Source: Burkholderiales bacterium
GTDB taxonomy: Bacteria > Pseudomonadota > Gammaproteobacteria > Burkholderiales > SG8-39
Direction of reading: 5' to 3'
Assembly (NCBI GenBank): GCA_025929745.1
Contig: JAICPQ010000054.1
Location: 1-11,839 of the forward strand
DNA length: 11,839 nucleotides
Shown piece after piece: positions 1 to 6,923 of the stretch. Numbering within the stretch: the first letter of the stretch is position 1; each line of letters opens with the position of its first letter. Both the position numbers and the translations under genes were made by a program. The notes below the pieces were generated by a model that was given only the letters and a program-made list of their open reading frames with translations, was not told the DNA's origin and made no database searches.

Positions 1-311
1 GTCACGCCGAAGTTGGTCTGCTCGCGGCGCACCAGATCGTCGAAGTCAGGAAGCACGGCCGCGACGCGCTGGCGATGGTTGTCGCAGTGAAGCCCGCGCG
101 TCGGATACCAGTCCTGCGCCGCGCCGCCGCGCGCGTCCGGATCGAAGCCGCTCGGCACGACGAGCGCGGCGCTCGGGAAACGCGCTTGGAATTTGAAAGC
201 GATCGGAATCATCGACTGCGCGGTCGCGCCGCAGCCGTGCAGGAAGACGAACAGGTGGTTGGACTTGCGATCCGGCGTGGGGGCGAAGCGGAAAACCCGG
301 CCCGAAGACAT
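1..311 (-). CDS. ypfH: YpfH-like alpha/beta serine hydrolase (phospholipase/carboxylesterase family), 3' part missing
   Basis: About 103 N-terminal residues are visible, starting at ATG 311-309; the gene runs off the left edge. The protein opens with a beta strand leading to HLFVFLHGCG (residues 19-28), the oxyanion-hole strand-turn typical of alpha/beta hydrolases of the phospholipase/carboxylesterase family. A later stretch, DNHRQRVAAVLPDFDDLVR, resembles the NRQARVDAIMPTF region of E. coli YpfH as I remember it, which is why I prefer YpfH over the longer PHB-depolymerase-type esterases that also carry an HGCG motif. The nucleophile Ser, Asp and His lie beyond the window, so activity cannot be judged. 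It probably hydrolyses small carboxylic esters in the cytoplasm; no signal peptide is seen. It is divergent from the ABC transporter at 375. No Shine-Dalgarno sequence is visible before the ATG. Confidence 0.72.
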   Translation of the reverse strand, partial: MSSGRVFRFAPTPDRKSNHLFVFLHGCGATAQSMIPIAFKFQARFPSAALVVPSGFDPDARGGAAQDWYPTRGLHCDNHRQRVAAVLPDFDDLVRREQTNFGV

Positions 312-318
312 TGCCCGA

Positions 319-347
319 TTGTTAACCCGCGCTCCCCGTTCTGTAAA
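319..347 (+). promoter_or_regulatory. Candidate sigma-70 promoter for the YddA-like transporter
   Basis: TTGTTA at 319-324 and TGTAAA at 342-347 are separated by 17 bases. Each matches its consensus hexamer at 4 of 6 positions. The region lies in the 63-base gap between two divergent genes and ends 27 bases before the ATG at 375, which is preceded by the SD-like TGAGGA at 365-370. Read on the other strand, the same bases give TTTACA (347-342), 18 bases, then AACAAT (323-318), a possible promoter for the divergent hydrolase, so the two promoters may share sequence. This rests on motif inspection only. Confidence 0.35.
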
Positions 348-374
348 CTGATTTGCATCCCCCCTGAGGACCGC

Positions 375-2069
375 ATGCAAAACACAGGATTTCTAAGGGC
401 TTTCTGGGCCCTCACGAAGCCGTACTGGGTGTCGGGCGAGCGCGTCAAGGCGCTCACGCTGCTCGGCACGGTGGTCGGGCTCGCGCTGCTGATGGTCTGG
501 CTCGAAGTGCAGTTCAACTACTGGAACCGCGAGTTCTACAACACCTTCGAGAACCGCGACGAAGCCGAATTCTTCCGACAGCTCGGCATGTTCGCGCTGC
601 TCGCGCTCGTCTGGATCATCACCGCGGTGTATCGCCTGTATTTCCTGCAGATGCTGCAGATCGAGTGGCGCACCTGGCTCACGAACCATTTTCTCGCGGA
701 TTGGATGAAGGATCAGGCGCATTACCGAATGCAGCTTCTCGATCGCGGCACCGACAATCCGGACCAGCGCATCGCCGAGGACCTGCGCATCTTCGTCGAG
801 TACACGAGCGACCTCGCCCTGGGCCTCCTGTCCGCCGTGGTCACGCTGGTTTCCTTCGTGGTGATCCTGTGGACGCTGTCGGGCTCGCTGCAGGTCTTCG
901 GCATGGATATTCCCGGATATCTCGTCTGGGTGGCGCTCGTCTACGCGATCGCCGGCACGTTCCTCACCCACTTTATCGGCCGCAAGCTGATCGGGCTCGA
1001 TTTCAACCAGCAGCGCGTCGAGGCTGATTTCCGCTTTTCGCTCGTGCGGCTGCGCGAGAACAGCGAAGGCATTGCGCTCTATCGCGGCGAGGCCGAGGAG
1101 CTCGGCGGGCTGCGCGGCCGCTTTGCCGCGGTGATCACGAACTGGTGGCAGATCATGTACAAGCGAAAGCAGCTTGGCTGGTTCACCTCGTTCTACCACC
1201 AGCTCGCGATCATCTTTCCCTACATCGTCGTCTCGCCGCGATTTTTCTCCGGACAGATTCCGCTCGGCGCGATCTTCCAGACCGCGTCGGCGTTCGGCCA
1301 GGTGCAGGGCTCGCTTTCCTGGTTCATCAACGCCTACACCGCGTTCGCGCAATGGAAGGCGACGGTCGACCGCCTGATCGGATTCGTGAATTCGCTGGAG
1401 CGCGTGCGTGTGGAGGCCGACCGGCTCGATGGCGATCGCGTGGAGGGATCAGCGCCCTCGCTCGTGCTCGAGGACCTGGCCATTGCGCTGCCGCGCGGCG
1501 AACCGCTCCTAGCGCCGACCGCGCTCGAGCTCAAGCCCGGCGAGAACGTGCTCGTGACCGGGCCTTCGGGCGCGGGCAAGTCGACCTTCTTCCGCGCGCT
1601 CTCGGGCATCTGGCCGTACTGGAAAGGACGAATCCGCTTGCCGCACGGCGCGCGGCTGCTTTTTCTGCCGCAGAAGCCGTATCTGCCGATCGGTTCGCTG
1701 CGGCGGGCAGTGTGCTACCCCGAAGATCCAGCGCGACATTCCGATGATGAGGTGCGGCGCGCGCTCAAGCAGGTTGGACTTGAGCCGCTGGCCGCGGACC
1801 TCGAGCGCAGCGAAAACTGGGCGCAGGTTCTTTCGGGCGGCGAGCAGCAACGCCTCGCGTTCGCGCGCGCGCTGCTCACGCGACCCGACTGGCTGTTCCT
1901 CGATGAAGCGACCGCTGCGCTCCCGGAAGCGGAGCAGGATCGCTTGTACCGGCTCATGCGCGAAGAGCTCCCGCGGACGACCTTTGTCTCGGTCGGCCAT
2001 CGCGACAGCCTAGCCGCGCATCATGCGCGCCGGTTGCAGTGGCGCGGTGACGCGCTTGTTGGCGCCTAG
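375..2069 (+). CDS. yddA: YddA-like ABC transporter, fused membrane and ATP-binding domains (SbmA/BacA-related)
   Basis: A 564-residue half-transporter, close to the 561 residues of E. coli YddA. The N-terminal half has likely membrane segments at about 25-46, 70-92, 146-170, 180-202 and 272-300. A family signature, TDNPDQRIAED, lies at 126-136. The ATPase half has Walker A GPSGAGKST (396-404), Q-loop Q433, signature LSGGEQQR (486-493), Walker B LFLDE (507-511) with catalytic Glu511, and switch His542, so all catalytic elements are present. It should homodimerise in the inner membrane and export an unknown substrate; relatives SbmA/BacA move peptides and the VLCFA/ABCD-type transporters move acyl compounds. 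I chose ATG 375 because of the SD TGAGGA five bases upstream and the fit to the family N-terminus. The open frame extends 100 codons further back, but that part is antisense to the hydrolase. Its stop overlaps the stop of the convergent thioesterase. Confidence 0.88.
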   Translation: MQNTGFLRAFWALTKPYWVSGERVKALTLLGTVVGLALLMVWLEVQFNYWNREFYNTFENRDEAEFFRQLGMFALLALVWIITAVYRLYFLQMLQIEWRTWLTNHFLADWMKDQAHYRMQLLDRGTDNPDQRIAEDLRIFVEYTSDLALGLLSAVVTLVSFVVILWTLSGSLQVFGMDIPGYLVWVALVYAIAGTFLTHFIGRKLIGLDFNQQRVEADFRFSLVRLRENSEGIALYRGEAEELGGLRGRFAAVITNWWQIMYKRKQLGWFTSFYHQLAIIFPYIVVSPRFFSGQIPLGAIFQTASAFGQVQGSLSWFINAYTAFAQWKATVDRLIGFVNSLERVRVEADRLDGDRVEGSAPSLVLEDLAIALPRGEPLLAPTALELKPGENVLVTGPSGAGKSTFFRALSGIWPYWKGRIRLPHGARLLFLPQKPYLPIGSLRRAVCYPEDPARHSDDEVRRALKQVGLEPLAADLERSENWAQVLSGGEQQRLAFARALLTRPDWLFLDEATAALPEAEQDRLYRLMREELPRTTFVSVGHRDSLAAHHARRLQWRGDALVGA

Positions 2070-2545
2070 AGAACGATGCAGGTGCTGGTCGCGTGCGCGT
2101 ACAGCTTGCCTTCGCGGTCTTCAAGCCGCGCTTCAGCAGTCGCGACACGCTTGCCGACATGCACCACCTTGCCCACCGCGCGCAGTGCACCGGTGTCGGC
2201 GGTCACGGCGCGAACAAGGTTCGTTTTCGCCTCGAGCGTCGTATAGCCGCCGCCCGCGGGCATGCGCGTCTGCACCGCGCAGCCCATGGCGGAATCGAGG
2301 AGCGTCATGGCGATCCCGCCGTGCACCACGCCGATCGGGTTGTAATGCTGCTCGGCCGGCGCGATCTCGAACACCGCGTGACCGGACTCCACTTCGGTGA
2401 GGCGGTAGCCGAGCAGGGCGCAGATCGGCGGATGCGGCAGGCGGCCGTCGCGGATCGCGCGCAGAAATTCGATTCCCGCCATGGAGCGTCCGGCCTGCGC
2501 GAGCGCTACGGGATCCTCCCAGGTCACTGAGAGATTGCGCTTCAT
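2066..2545 (-). CDS. PaaI-family hotdog-fold acyl-CoA thioesterase
   Basis: A 159-residue single hotdog domain. The diagnostic NPIGVVHGGIAMTLLDSAMG lies at 69-88, with the HGG turn at 75-77 and Asp84 at the position of the catalytic acidic residue in PaaI-type thioesterases. The family hydrolyses acyl- or aryl-acyl-CoA thioesters in the cytoplasm; the substrate here cannot be read from sequence. About 35 residues precede the hotdog core, a common extension in this subgroup. The start ATG (2545-2543) overlaps the TGA of the upstream hydrolase as ATGA and has no convincing SD, so translation is probably coupled to the hydrolase. It is the last gene of the tetR-hydrolase-thioesterase cassette. 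Its TAG shares four bases (CTAG, 2066-2069) with the stop of the convergent transporter, leaving no room for a terminator. Confidence 0.85.
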   Translation of the reverse strand: MKRNLSVTWEDPVALAQAGRSMAGIEFLRAIRDGRLPHPPICALLGYRLTEVESGHAVFEIAPAEQHYNPIGVVHGGIAMTLLDSAMGCAVQTRMPAGGGYTTLEAKTNLVRAVTADTGALRAVGKVVHVGKRVATAEARLEDREGKLYAHATSTCIVL

Positions 2546-3390
2546 CGTGCGTCGATGAATTCCGCTGCCGCGCGCGTCACGCGCTCGTCGCTAAGAATTC
2601 GTCGGTGGCCGAGCCCCTCGGTGCTCATGAGCTTCGCCCCCGGCCAGTGACGCGCGACCGTGGCGCCATGCGTCCAGGGCATCAGGCGGTCGTCCCGGTC
2701 GTGGATCACCAGTGCCTGTGCCGAGAGGCGCGGCGCGACGCGCGGAACTTCGAGGTTCTCCCAACGCACGCCGTAGCGTTCTTCGATTGCCGCCTGCATG
2801 CCCCTGCGCACCGCCTCGGGCATCCAATACCAGCGCGCGAAGCGGCGCGAATAGCCGACGAGATCCGAAGGCGGGCTGACGAGCACCACTTTCTTGAACG
2901 ACGCCTTGCCGTTCGCCAGGGCGAGCGCGGCCGCGGCGCCGCCAAGCGAATGGGCGACGACCGCCGCTACGCTGCCGTGGATACCCGCTACTTCGGCGAG
3001 GACGTCAGCGAAGTCCGGTAGGCCGGTGAGTCGGCCTTCCGACACGCCGTGGGCCGGCTGGTCATACGCGATGACGCGATAGCCGGCCTGGACGAGGGGA
3101 AAAACGAACGCGCGCATCTGCGCGGCATATCCGCCCCATCCGTGAGCGAGCACCACGGCGGGCGCCTCGCGCGAACCCCAGCGCCACATGGCGATCTGCC
3201 GGCCCTTGTGCTCGAGGAAACTTGAGCGTGCGTCGACCAAGTCGAGCGCGCTCGCCGCCGCATCCCGCGTGCGCGGCGGGGTCAAAAACATGCGCTCGGC
3301 GACCGCAGTCGCGAGGTCAGGAAAGAGGAGTGCTGACGCTGAGAATCGAACGTTCGTGCTTATTCTGGACAGCGAAAAGGCGGCGGGCAT
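2542..3390 (-). CDS. Alpha/beta hydrolase (esterase/lipase-like)
   Basis: A 282-residue cytoplasmic alpha/beta hydrolase. The visible features are oxyanion loop HGWGG (83-87), strand-turn YDQPAHGVSEG (109-119), nucleophile elbow AHSLGG (146-151) with Ser148, acidic-residue loop HDRDDRLMP (230-238) with Asp234 the probable acid, and His262 in GLGH. The catalytic triad is therefore complete. The elbow is A-H-S-L-G rather than the commoner G-x-S-x-G, a tolerated variant. The start ATG 3390-3388 has a good SD (AAAGGA, about 8 bases upstream) and lies 18 bases after the tetR stop. A copy of the tetR operator palindrome sits in codons 12-15. The roughly 60 residues before the core domain have no motif I recognise. 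The substrate is unknown; the thioesterase next door and the regulator suggest esters or acyl compounds. Confidence 0.85.
   Translation of the reverse strand: MPAAFSLSRISTNVRFSASALLFPDLATAVAERMFLTPPRTRDAAASALDLVDARSSFLEHKGRQIAMWRWGSREAPAVVLAHGWGGYAAQMRAFVFPLVQAGYRVIAYDQPAHGVSEGRLTGLPDFADVLAEVAGIHGSVAAVVAHSLGGAAAALALANGKASFKKVVLVSPPSDLVGYSRRFARWYWMPEAVRRGMQAAIEERYGVRWENLEVPRVAPRLSAQALVIHDRDDRLMPWTHGATVARHWPGAKLMSTEGLGHRRILSDERVTRAAAEFIDAR
3346..3357 (-). promoter_or_regulatory. Second copy of the TetR operator-like palindrome, inside the hydrolase coding region
   Basis: On the minus strand this reads ACGAACGTTCGA, encoding T12-N13-V14-R15 of the hydrolase. It contains the perfect 10-bp palindrome CGAACGTTCG (3347-3356) and differs from the 12-bp palindrome in the tetR promoter (4044-4055) only at the last base. 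I noticed no other copy of the GAACGTTC core in the window. A regulator bound here, about 35-45 bases into the gene, could block elongation or help form a loop with the upstream site. Binding is inferred from sequence identity only. Confidence 0.5.
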
Positions 3391-3408
3391 GCGCGGTTCC
3401 TTTCTGAG

Positions 3409-4026
3409 TTACGCGGCGCGTGAGCGCGCCGGGGCAGCGTGGCGGGAAATGAGCTCCTCGAAAGCTGTAAGCGCTCGCTTACGCGCTTCCTTATCGCCCA
3501 AGAGGCGACGATGGTTGTGGCCGGCAAGCACAATGCCGAGCATCTCGAAGCTGATCTGCTCCGGATCGGTGCCGGGGGCAAGGTGCCCTTCCTCGATCGC
3601 GAGGCGCACGGCTTTCTTGGTGATGGCGTTGCCGCGATGCTGGTTGGCGATAGCCGCGTCGCGGATCGGGCCCGGGCGGTCGTCGTACTCGATCGCGGCC
3701 GAGATCATGATGCAGCCGCCAGGGAGACCGGATTCGAGAGCCCAATCGAGCCAGCGCTCGAAGAGCGCGCGCAGCCGCGGCAACCCGCGCTCGATCTTCA
3801 GCACCGGCACGAAAACCTTCTCGCCATAGAGCTGAGCCGCGTGGTCCAGAACCGCGAGCTGTAGATCCTCGCGCGAGCCGAAATGTGCGAACAAGCCTGA
3901 CTTCGACATGCCGGTCGCATCGGCCAGGCTACCAATGGTGAGCCCCTCGAGGCCGAGCCTGCTCGCGATCTTGAGCGCCTCGTCGAGGATCGCGGCGCGG
4001 GTCTGCTCTCCTTTGGTCGGGGTCAT
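3409..4026 (-). CDS. TetR/AcrR-family transcriptional regulator
   Basis: A 205-residue regulator. The N-terminus KGEQTRAAILDEALKIASR (5-23) followed by GLTIGSLADATGMSKSGLFAHF (28-49) is a textbook TetR DNA-binding domain, with the recognition helix around SKSGLFAHF. The rest is the helical ligand-binding and dimerisation domain; its ligand is not predictable. The ATG (4026-4024) overlaps the uvrA TGA as ATGA. No SD precedes it, and a near-consensus promoter ends only 9 bases upstream, so the mRNA may be leaderless. A 12-bp palindrome lies between the -35 and -10 boxes, which points to self-repression. The alpha/beta hydrolase gene follows after 18 bases in the same direction and is the likely regulatory target along with the thioesterase. 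Confidence 0.9.
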   Translation of the reverse strand: MTPTKGEQTRAAILDEALKIASRLGLEGLTIGSLADATGMSKSGLFAHFGSREDLQLAVLDHAAQLYGEKVFVPVLKIERGLPRLRALFERWLDWALESGLPGGCIMISAAIEYDDRPGPIRDAAIANQHRGNAITKKAVRLAIEEGHLAPGTDPEQISFEMLGIVLAGHNHRRLLGDKEARKRALTAFEELISRHAAPARSRAA

Positions 4027-6866
4027 TCGGCGATCAAAATAGAACGAACGTTCGTAAATGTCAAGGCCTGTCCCAGGTATTGGCCGGTATGGCTTTCGCC
4101 GACTCGGGCGATGTCTTCGGGAGTGCCAGTGGCGACGATGCGGCCGCCGCGCTCGCCGCCCTCTGGCCCGAGGTCGATGACCCAGTCGGCGGTCTTTACT
4201 ACGTCCATGTTGTGCTCGATCACTACGATGGTGTTGCCGGCGTCGCGCAGCCGGTGCAGCACCTCGAGCAGAAGCTTGATGTCCTGAAAATGCAGGCCGG
4301 TCGTCGGCTCATCGAGGATGTAGAGCGTGCGCCCGGTGTCGCGCTTGGAGAGCTCGAGCGAGAGCTTGACGCGCTGCGCTTCCCCACCGGAAAGCGTGGT
4401 GGCCGACTGGCCGAGACGCACGTAGCCCAGCCCCACGTCAATCAGCGTCTGCAGCTTGCGCGCGAGCGTCGGCACCGCGGAAAAGAAGCCATGCGCTTGC
4501 GTCACGGTCATCTCGAGGACCTCGTAGATGTTTCGGTTCTTGTAGCGGATCTCGAGCGTTTCGCGGTTGTAGCGCTTGCCGTGGCAGACATCGCAGGCCA
4601 CATAGATATCGGGAAGGAAATGCATCTCCACCTTCGTGACGCCGTCGCCCTGACAGGCTTCGCAACGTCCGCCCTTCACGTTGAATGAGAAACGGCCGGC
4701 GTCATAGCCGCGCTGGCGCGCTTCCGGAACACCCGCGAAGAGGTCGCGGATCGGCGTGAAGAGGCCAGTGTACGTCGCAGGATTGGAGCGCGGGGTCCGG
4801 CCGATCGGGCTCTGGTCGACGCTGATCACCTTGTCGATCTTCTCGATGCCGCTCAAGCCCTCATGCGGCGCGGGCTCGGCGGAGGCGCCGTACAGGTGGC
4901 GCGCGAGCGCGGCGTACAGTGTGTCGTTTACCAGCGTGGACTTGCCCGAGCCCGACACGCCGGTGATACAGACGAAGACGCCAAGCGGGAGCTCGAGGTC
5001 CACGTTCTTCAGGTTGTTGCCGCGCGCGCCCTGCAGCACGATGTTTTCCTTGGAGCGCTTGCGGCGCGGCGGCACCGCAATGCTTAGGGCGCGCGAAAGA
5101 TAGCGCCCGGTTAGCGAGGCCGGATTGCCGATGACCTCTGCCGGCGTGCCCTGCGCCACAATGCAGCCGCCGGCTTCCCCGGCGCCGGGCCCCATGTCGA
5201 GGACGTAATCCGCAGCGCGGATCGCTTCTTCGTCGTGTTCCACCACGATCACGGAGTTCCCGAGGTCGCGCAGCTGCTTCAGCGTCGTGATGAGGCGAGC
5301 GTTGTCGCGCTGATGCAAGCCGATGGAAGGCTCATCGAGCACATACAGGACGCCGGTCAGGCCCGAGCCGATCTGGCTCGCCAGGCGGATGCGCTGCCCT
5401 TCACCGCCCGAGAGCGTATCGGCGCCGCGCTCTAGCGTCAGGTAATCGAGCCCGACGTTGACGAGGAACTCGAGGCGGCTCGCGATTTCGCGCACAATGC
5501 GACCGGCGACCTCGCCTTTGGCGCCCTTCAGGTTGAGCCGCGTGAAGAACTGCTGCGTCTGCCTGAGCGGCCAGGCCGAGACCTGGTGCAGCGTCTTCTC
5601 ACCCACGCGCACGTGCCGCGCTTCACGGCGTAGCCGCGCGCCTTCGCACTCGGGACAAGTGCGCAAATTGCGCAGTTTGGCGAGCTCCTCGCGTACCACG
5701 AGCGAGTCAGTCTCCCGATAGCGCCGTTCGTGATTGGGAATCACGCCCTCGAACGGGTGCTCTTTCCGCGAAGTCCGACTGCGCTCCGACAGGTACTGGA
5801 ACGCGATCTTCTCCGTGCCCGAGCCGTAGAGGATGAGCTTCTGGATGCGCTCGTCGAGCATCTCCCAGGGGCTTTCGATGTCGAAGCGATAGTGCTTGGC
5901 GAGCGACTGCAACATCGAGTAGTAGAAATGGTTGCGCCGGTCCCAGCCGCGGATCGCACCGCTCGCGAGCGAAAGATTCGGATGCGCGACGATGCGCTTC
6001 GGATCGAAGAACTCCACGCAGCCGAGGCCGTCGCAGCGCGGGCAGGCGCCGATCGGGTTGTTGAAAGAAAAGAGCCGCGGCTCGAGCTCGGGCAGGGAGT
6101 AATCGCACGCCGGGCACGCGTAGCGCGCGGAGAAGACGTGCTCCTTCTTCGTGTCGGCTTCGACCACGACGGCCTTGCCATCGGCATGGCGCAGCGCCGT
6201 CTCGAGCGACTCGGCGAGACGCTGGCGAGCATCGGGTCGTACCCGCACCCGGTCGATCACCACATCGACCGAGTGCTTCACGTTCTTCGCAAGCCGCGGC
6301 TTGCCGTCGAGCTCGTGAACCGTGCCGTCGATGCGCACGCGAGTGAATCCCTGCGCGCGCAATTCGTCCAGGAGGTCAGCCTGCTCGCCCTTACGGCCGG
6401 CGACGACGGGCGCGAGCACCATGATGCGCGTGTCCTCGGGCAGCGCGGCGAGCTGGTCGATCATCTCGCTCACGGTCTGCGCTTCCAGAGCGAGCCCGTG
6501 CTCCGGACAGTACGGCGTGCCGGCGCGGGCGAAAAGAAGCCGCAGGTAATCGTGGATTTCGGTGACCGTGCCGACCGTCGAGCGCGGGTTGTGGCTTGCG
6601 GCCTTCTGCTCAATGGCGATCGCGGGCGACAGCCCTTCGATGAGGTCGACCTCGGGCTTCGCCATGAGCTCGAGGAACTGGCGCGCGTACGCCGAAAGTG
6701 ACTCGACGTAGCGCCGTTGGCCTTCGGCATAGAGCGTGTCGAAGGCAAACGAGCTCTTGCCCGAGCCCGAAAGGCCGGTGATCACGACGAGCTTGTTGCG
6801 CGGCAGCTCCACGCTCAGGTTCTTGAGATTGTGGGTGCGCGCTCCGCGGATGCGGATCGAATCCAT
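4023..6866 (-). CDS. uvrA: UvrA, excinuclease ABC subunit A (DNA damage recognition ATPase)
   Basis: A 947-residue UvrA (E. coli 940) that finds bulky DNA lesions with UvrB in nucleotide-excision repair. Two ABC ATPase modules are complete: Walker A GLSGSGKSS (31-39) and GVSGSGKST (636-644); signatures LSGGEGQR (485-492) and LSGGEAQR (825-832); Walker B LYVLDEP (507-513) and LYILDEP (848-854). Zinc modules are at Cys251/254/275/278 and Cys735/738/758/761. The start ATG 6866 gives the usual MDxIxxRGARTHNLK opening, though no SD is visible before it. The last dozen residues (about 936-947) extend beyond where I would expect the family to end and are encoded by the tetR promoter. No LexA box of the CTGT-N8-ACAG type is visible in the 57-base gap upstream. 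It is divergent from yajR. Confidence 0.98.
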   Translation of the reverse strand: MDSIRIRGARTHNLKNLSVELPRNKLVVITGLSGSGKSSFAFDTLYAEGQRRYVESLSAYARQFLELMAKPEVDLIEGLSPAIAIEQKAASHNPRSTVGTVTEIHDYLRLLFARAGTPYCPEHGLALEAQTVSEMIDQLAALPEDTRIMVLAPVVAGRKGEQADLLDELRAQGFTRVRIDGTVHELDGKPRLAKNVKHSVDVVIDRVRVRPDARQRLAESLETALRHADGKAVVVEADTKKEHVFSARYACPACDYSLPELEPRLFSFNNPIGACPRCDGLGCVEFFDPKRIVAHPNLSLASGAIRGWDRRNHFYYSMLQSLAKHYRFDIESPWEMLDERIQKLILYGSGTEKIAFQYLSERSRTSRKEHPFEGVIPNHERRYRETDSLVVREELAKLRNLRTCPECEGARLRREARHVRVGEKTLHQVSAWPLRQTQQFFTRLNLKGAKGEVAGRIVREIASRLEFLVNVGLDYLTLERGADTLSGGEGQRIRLASQIGSGLTGVLYVLDEPSIGLHQRDNARLITTLKQLRDLGNSVIVVEHDEEAIRAADYVLDMGPGAGEAGGCIVAQGTPAEVIGNPASLTGRYLSRALSIAVPPRRKRSKENIVLQGARGNNLKNVDLELPLGVFVCITGVSGSGKSTLVNDTLYAALARHLYGASAEPAPHEGLSGIEKIDKVISVDQSPIGRTPRSNPATYTGLFTPIRDLFAGVPEARQRGYDAGRFSFNVKGGRCEACQGDGVTKVEMHFLPDIYVACDVCHGKRYNRETLEIRYKNRNIYEVLEMTVTQAHGFFSAVPTLARKLQTLIDVGLGYVRLGQSATTLSGGEAQRVKLSLELSKRDTGRTLYILDEPTTGLHFQDIKLLLEVLHRLRDAGNTIVVIEHNMDVVKTADWVIDLGPEGGERGGRIVATGTPEDIARVGESHTGQYLGQALTFTNVRSILIAE
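4036..4064 (-). promoter_or_regulatory. tetR promoter with operator palindrome in the spacer
   Basis: On the minus strand, a perfect -35 box TTGACA (4064-4059) is followed by a 17-base spacer (4058-4042) and a -10 box TATTTT (4041-4036, 5 of 6). The spacer contains the perfect 12-bp palindrome ACGAACGTTCGT (plus-strand 4044-4055), the arrangement expected for a repressor that blocks RNA polymerase. The predicted start of transcription is near 4029, three bases before the tetR ATG. The entire promoter lies within the final codons of uvrA: TTG ACA encodes Leu935-Thr936. A TetR-family protein encoded immediately downstream is the obvious candidate to bind it. Confidence 0.75.
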
Positions 6867-6890
6867 GGCGCGGAATCAAAAGGCGAACCT

Positions 6891-6899
6891 TGCTACTAT
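6891..6899 (+). promoter_or_regulatory. Candidate extended -10 promoter for yajR-ssb
   Basis: TGCTACTAT has the form TGn-TACTAT, an extended -10 element with 4 of 6 matches in the hexamer. It lies 24 bases before the yajR ATG. The -35 region around 6871-6876 is weak, which an extended -10 can offset. The same bases form the proposed uvrA -10 on the opposite strand, so the two polymerases would compete for this site. Confidence 0.33.
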
Positions 6900-6900
6900 A
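6895..6900 (-). promoter_or_regulatory. Candidate -10 box for uvrA
   Basis: On the minus strand TATAGT (6900-6895) matches TATAAT at 5 of 6 positions and lies 28 bases before the uvrA ATG, giving a leader of about 20 bases. No convincing -35 box is found at the expected distance. It overlaps the -10 box proposed for yajR on the other strand, because GCTACTATAGC at 6892-6902 carries inverted GCTA/TAGC arms. Confidence 0.35.
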
Positions 6901-6923
6901 GCCCGCTTCGGCTTTTCTCCTCC

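Noticed and set aside
75..374. Upstream extension of the ABC transporter frame to ATG 75
   Set aside because: These 100 codons are antisense to the YpfH-like gene and unlike the family; ATG 375 has an SD and matches the family N-terminus.
393..1352. Minus-strand open frame (319 codons) opposite the ABC transporter
   Set aside because: It overlaps the well-supported membrane domain; the product is a charged low-complexity sequence typical of an antisense frame.
4041..4055. GAAC-N4-GTTC (4042-4053), close to the Gram-positive LexA box
   Set aside because: The better symmetry is the 12-bp palindrome centred two bases away, the second copy at 3346-3357 does not keep GAAC-N4-GTTC, and a TetR-family gene sits directly downstream. 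SOS control is not fully excluded, since the site is next to uvrA.
5730..6701. Plus-strand open frame (323 codons) opposite uvrA
   Set aside because: It is antisense to the conserved uvrA core; the protein has no motif and shadow-frame composition.
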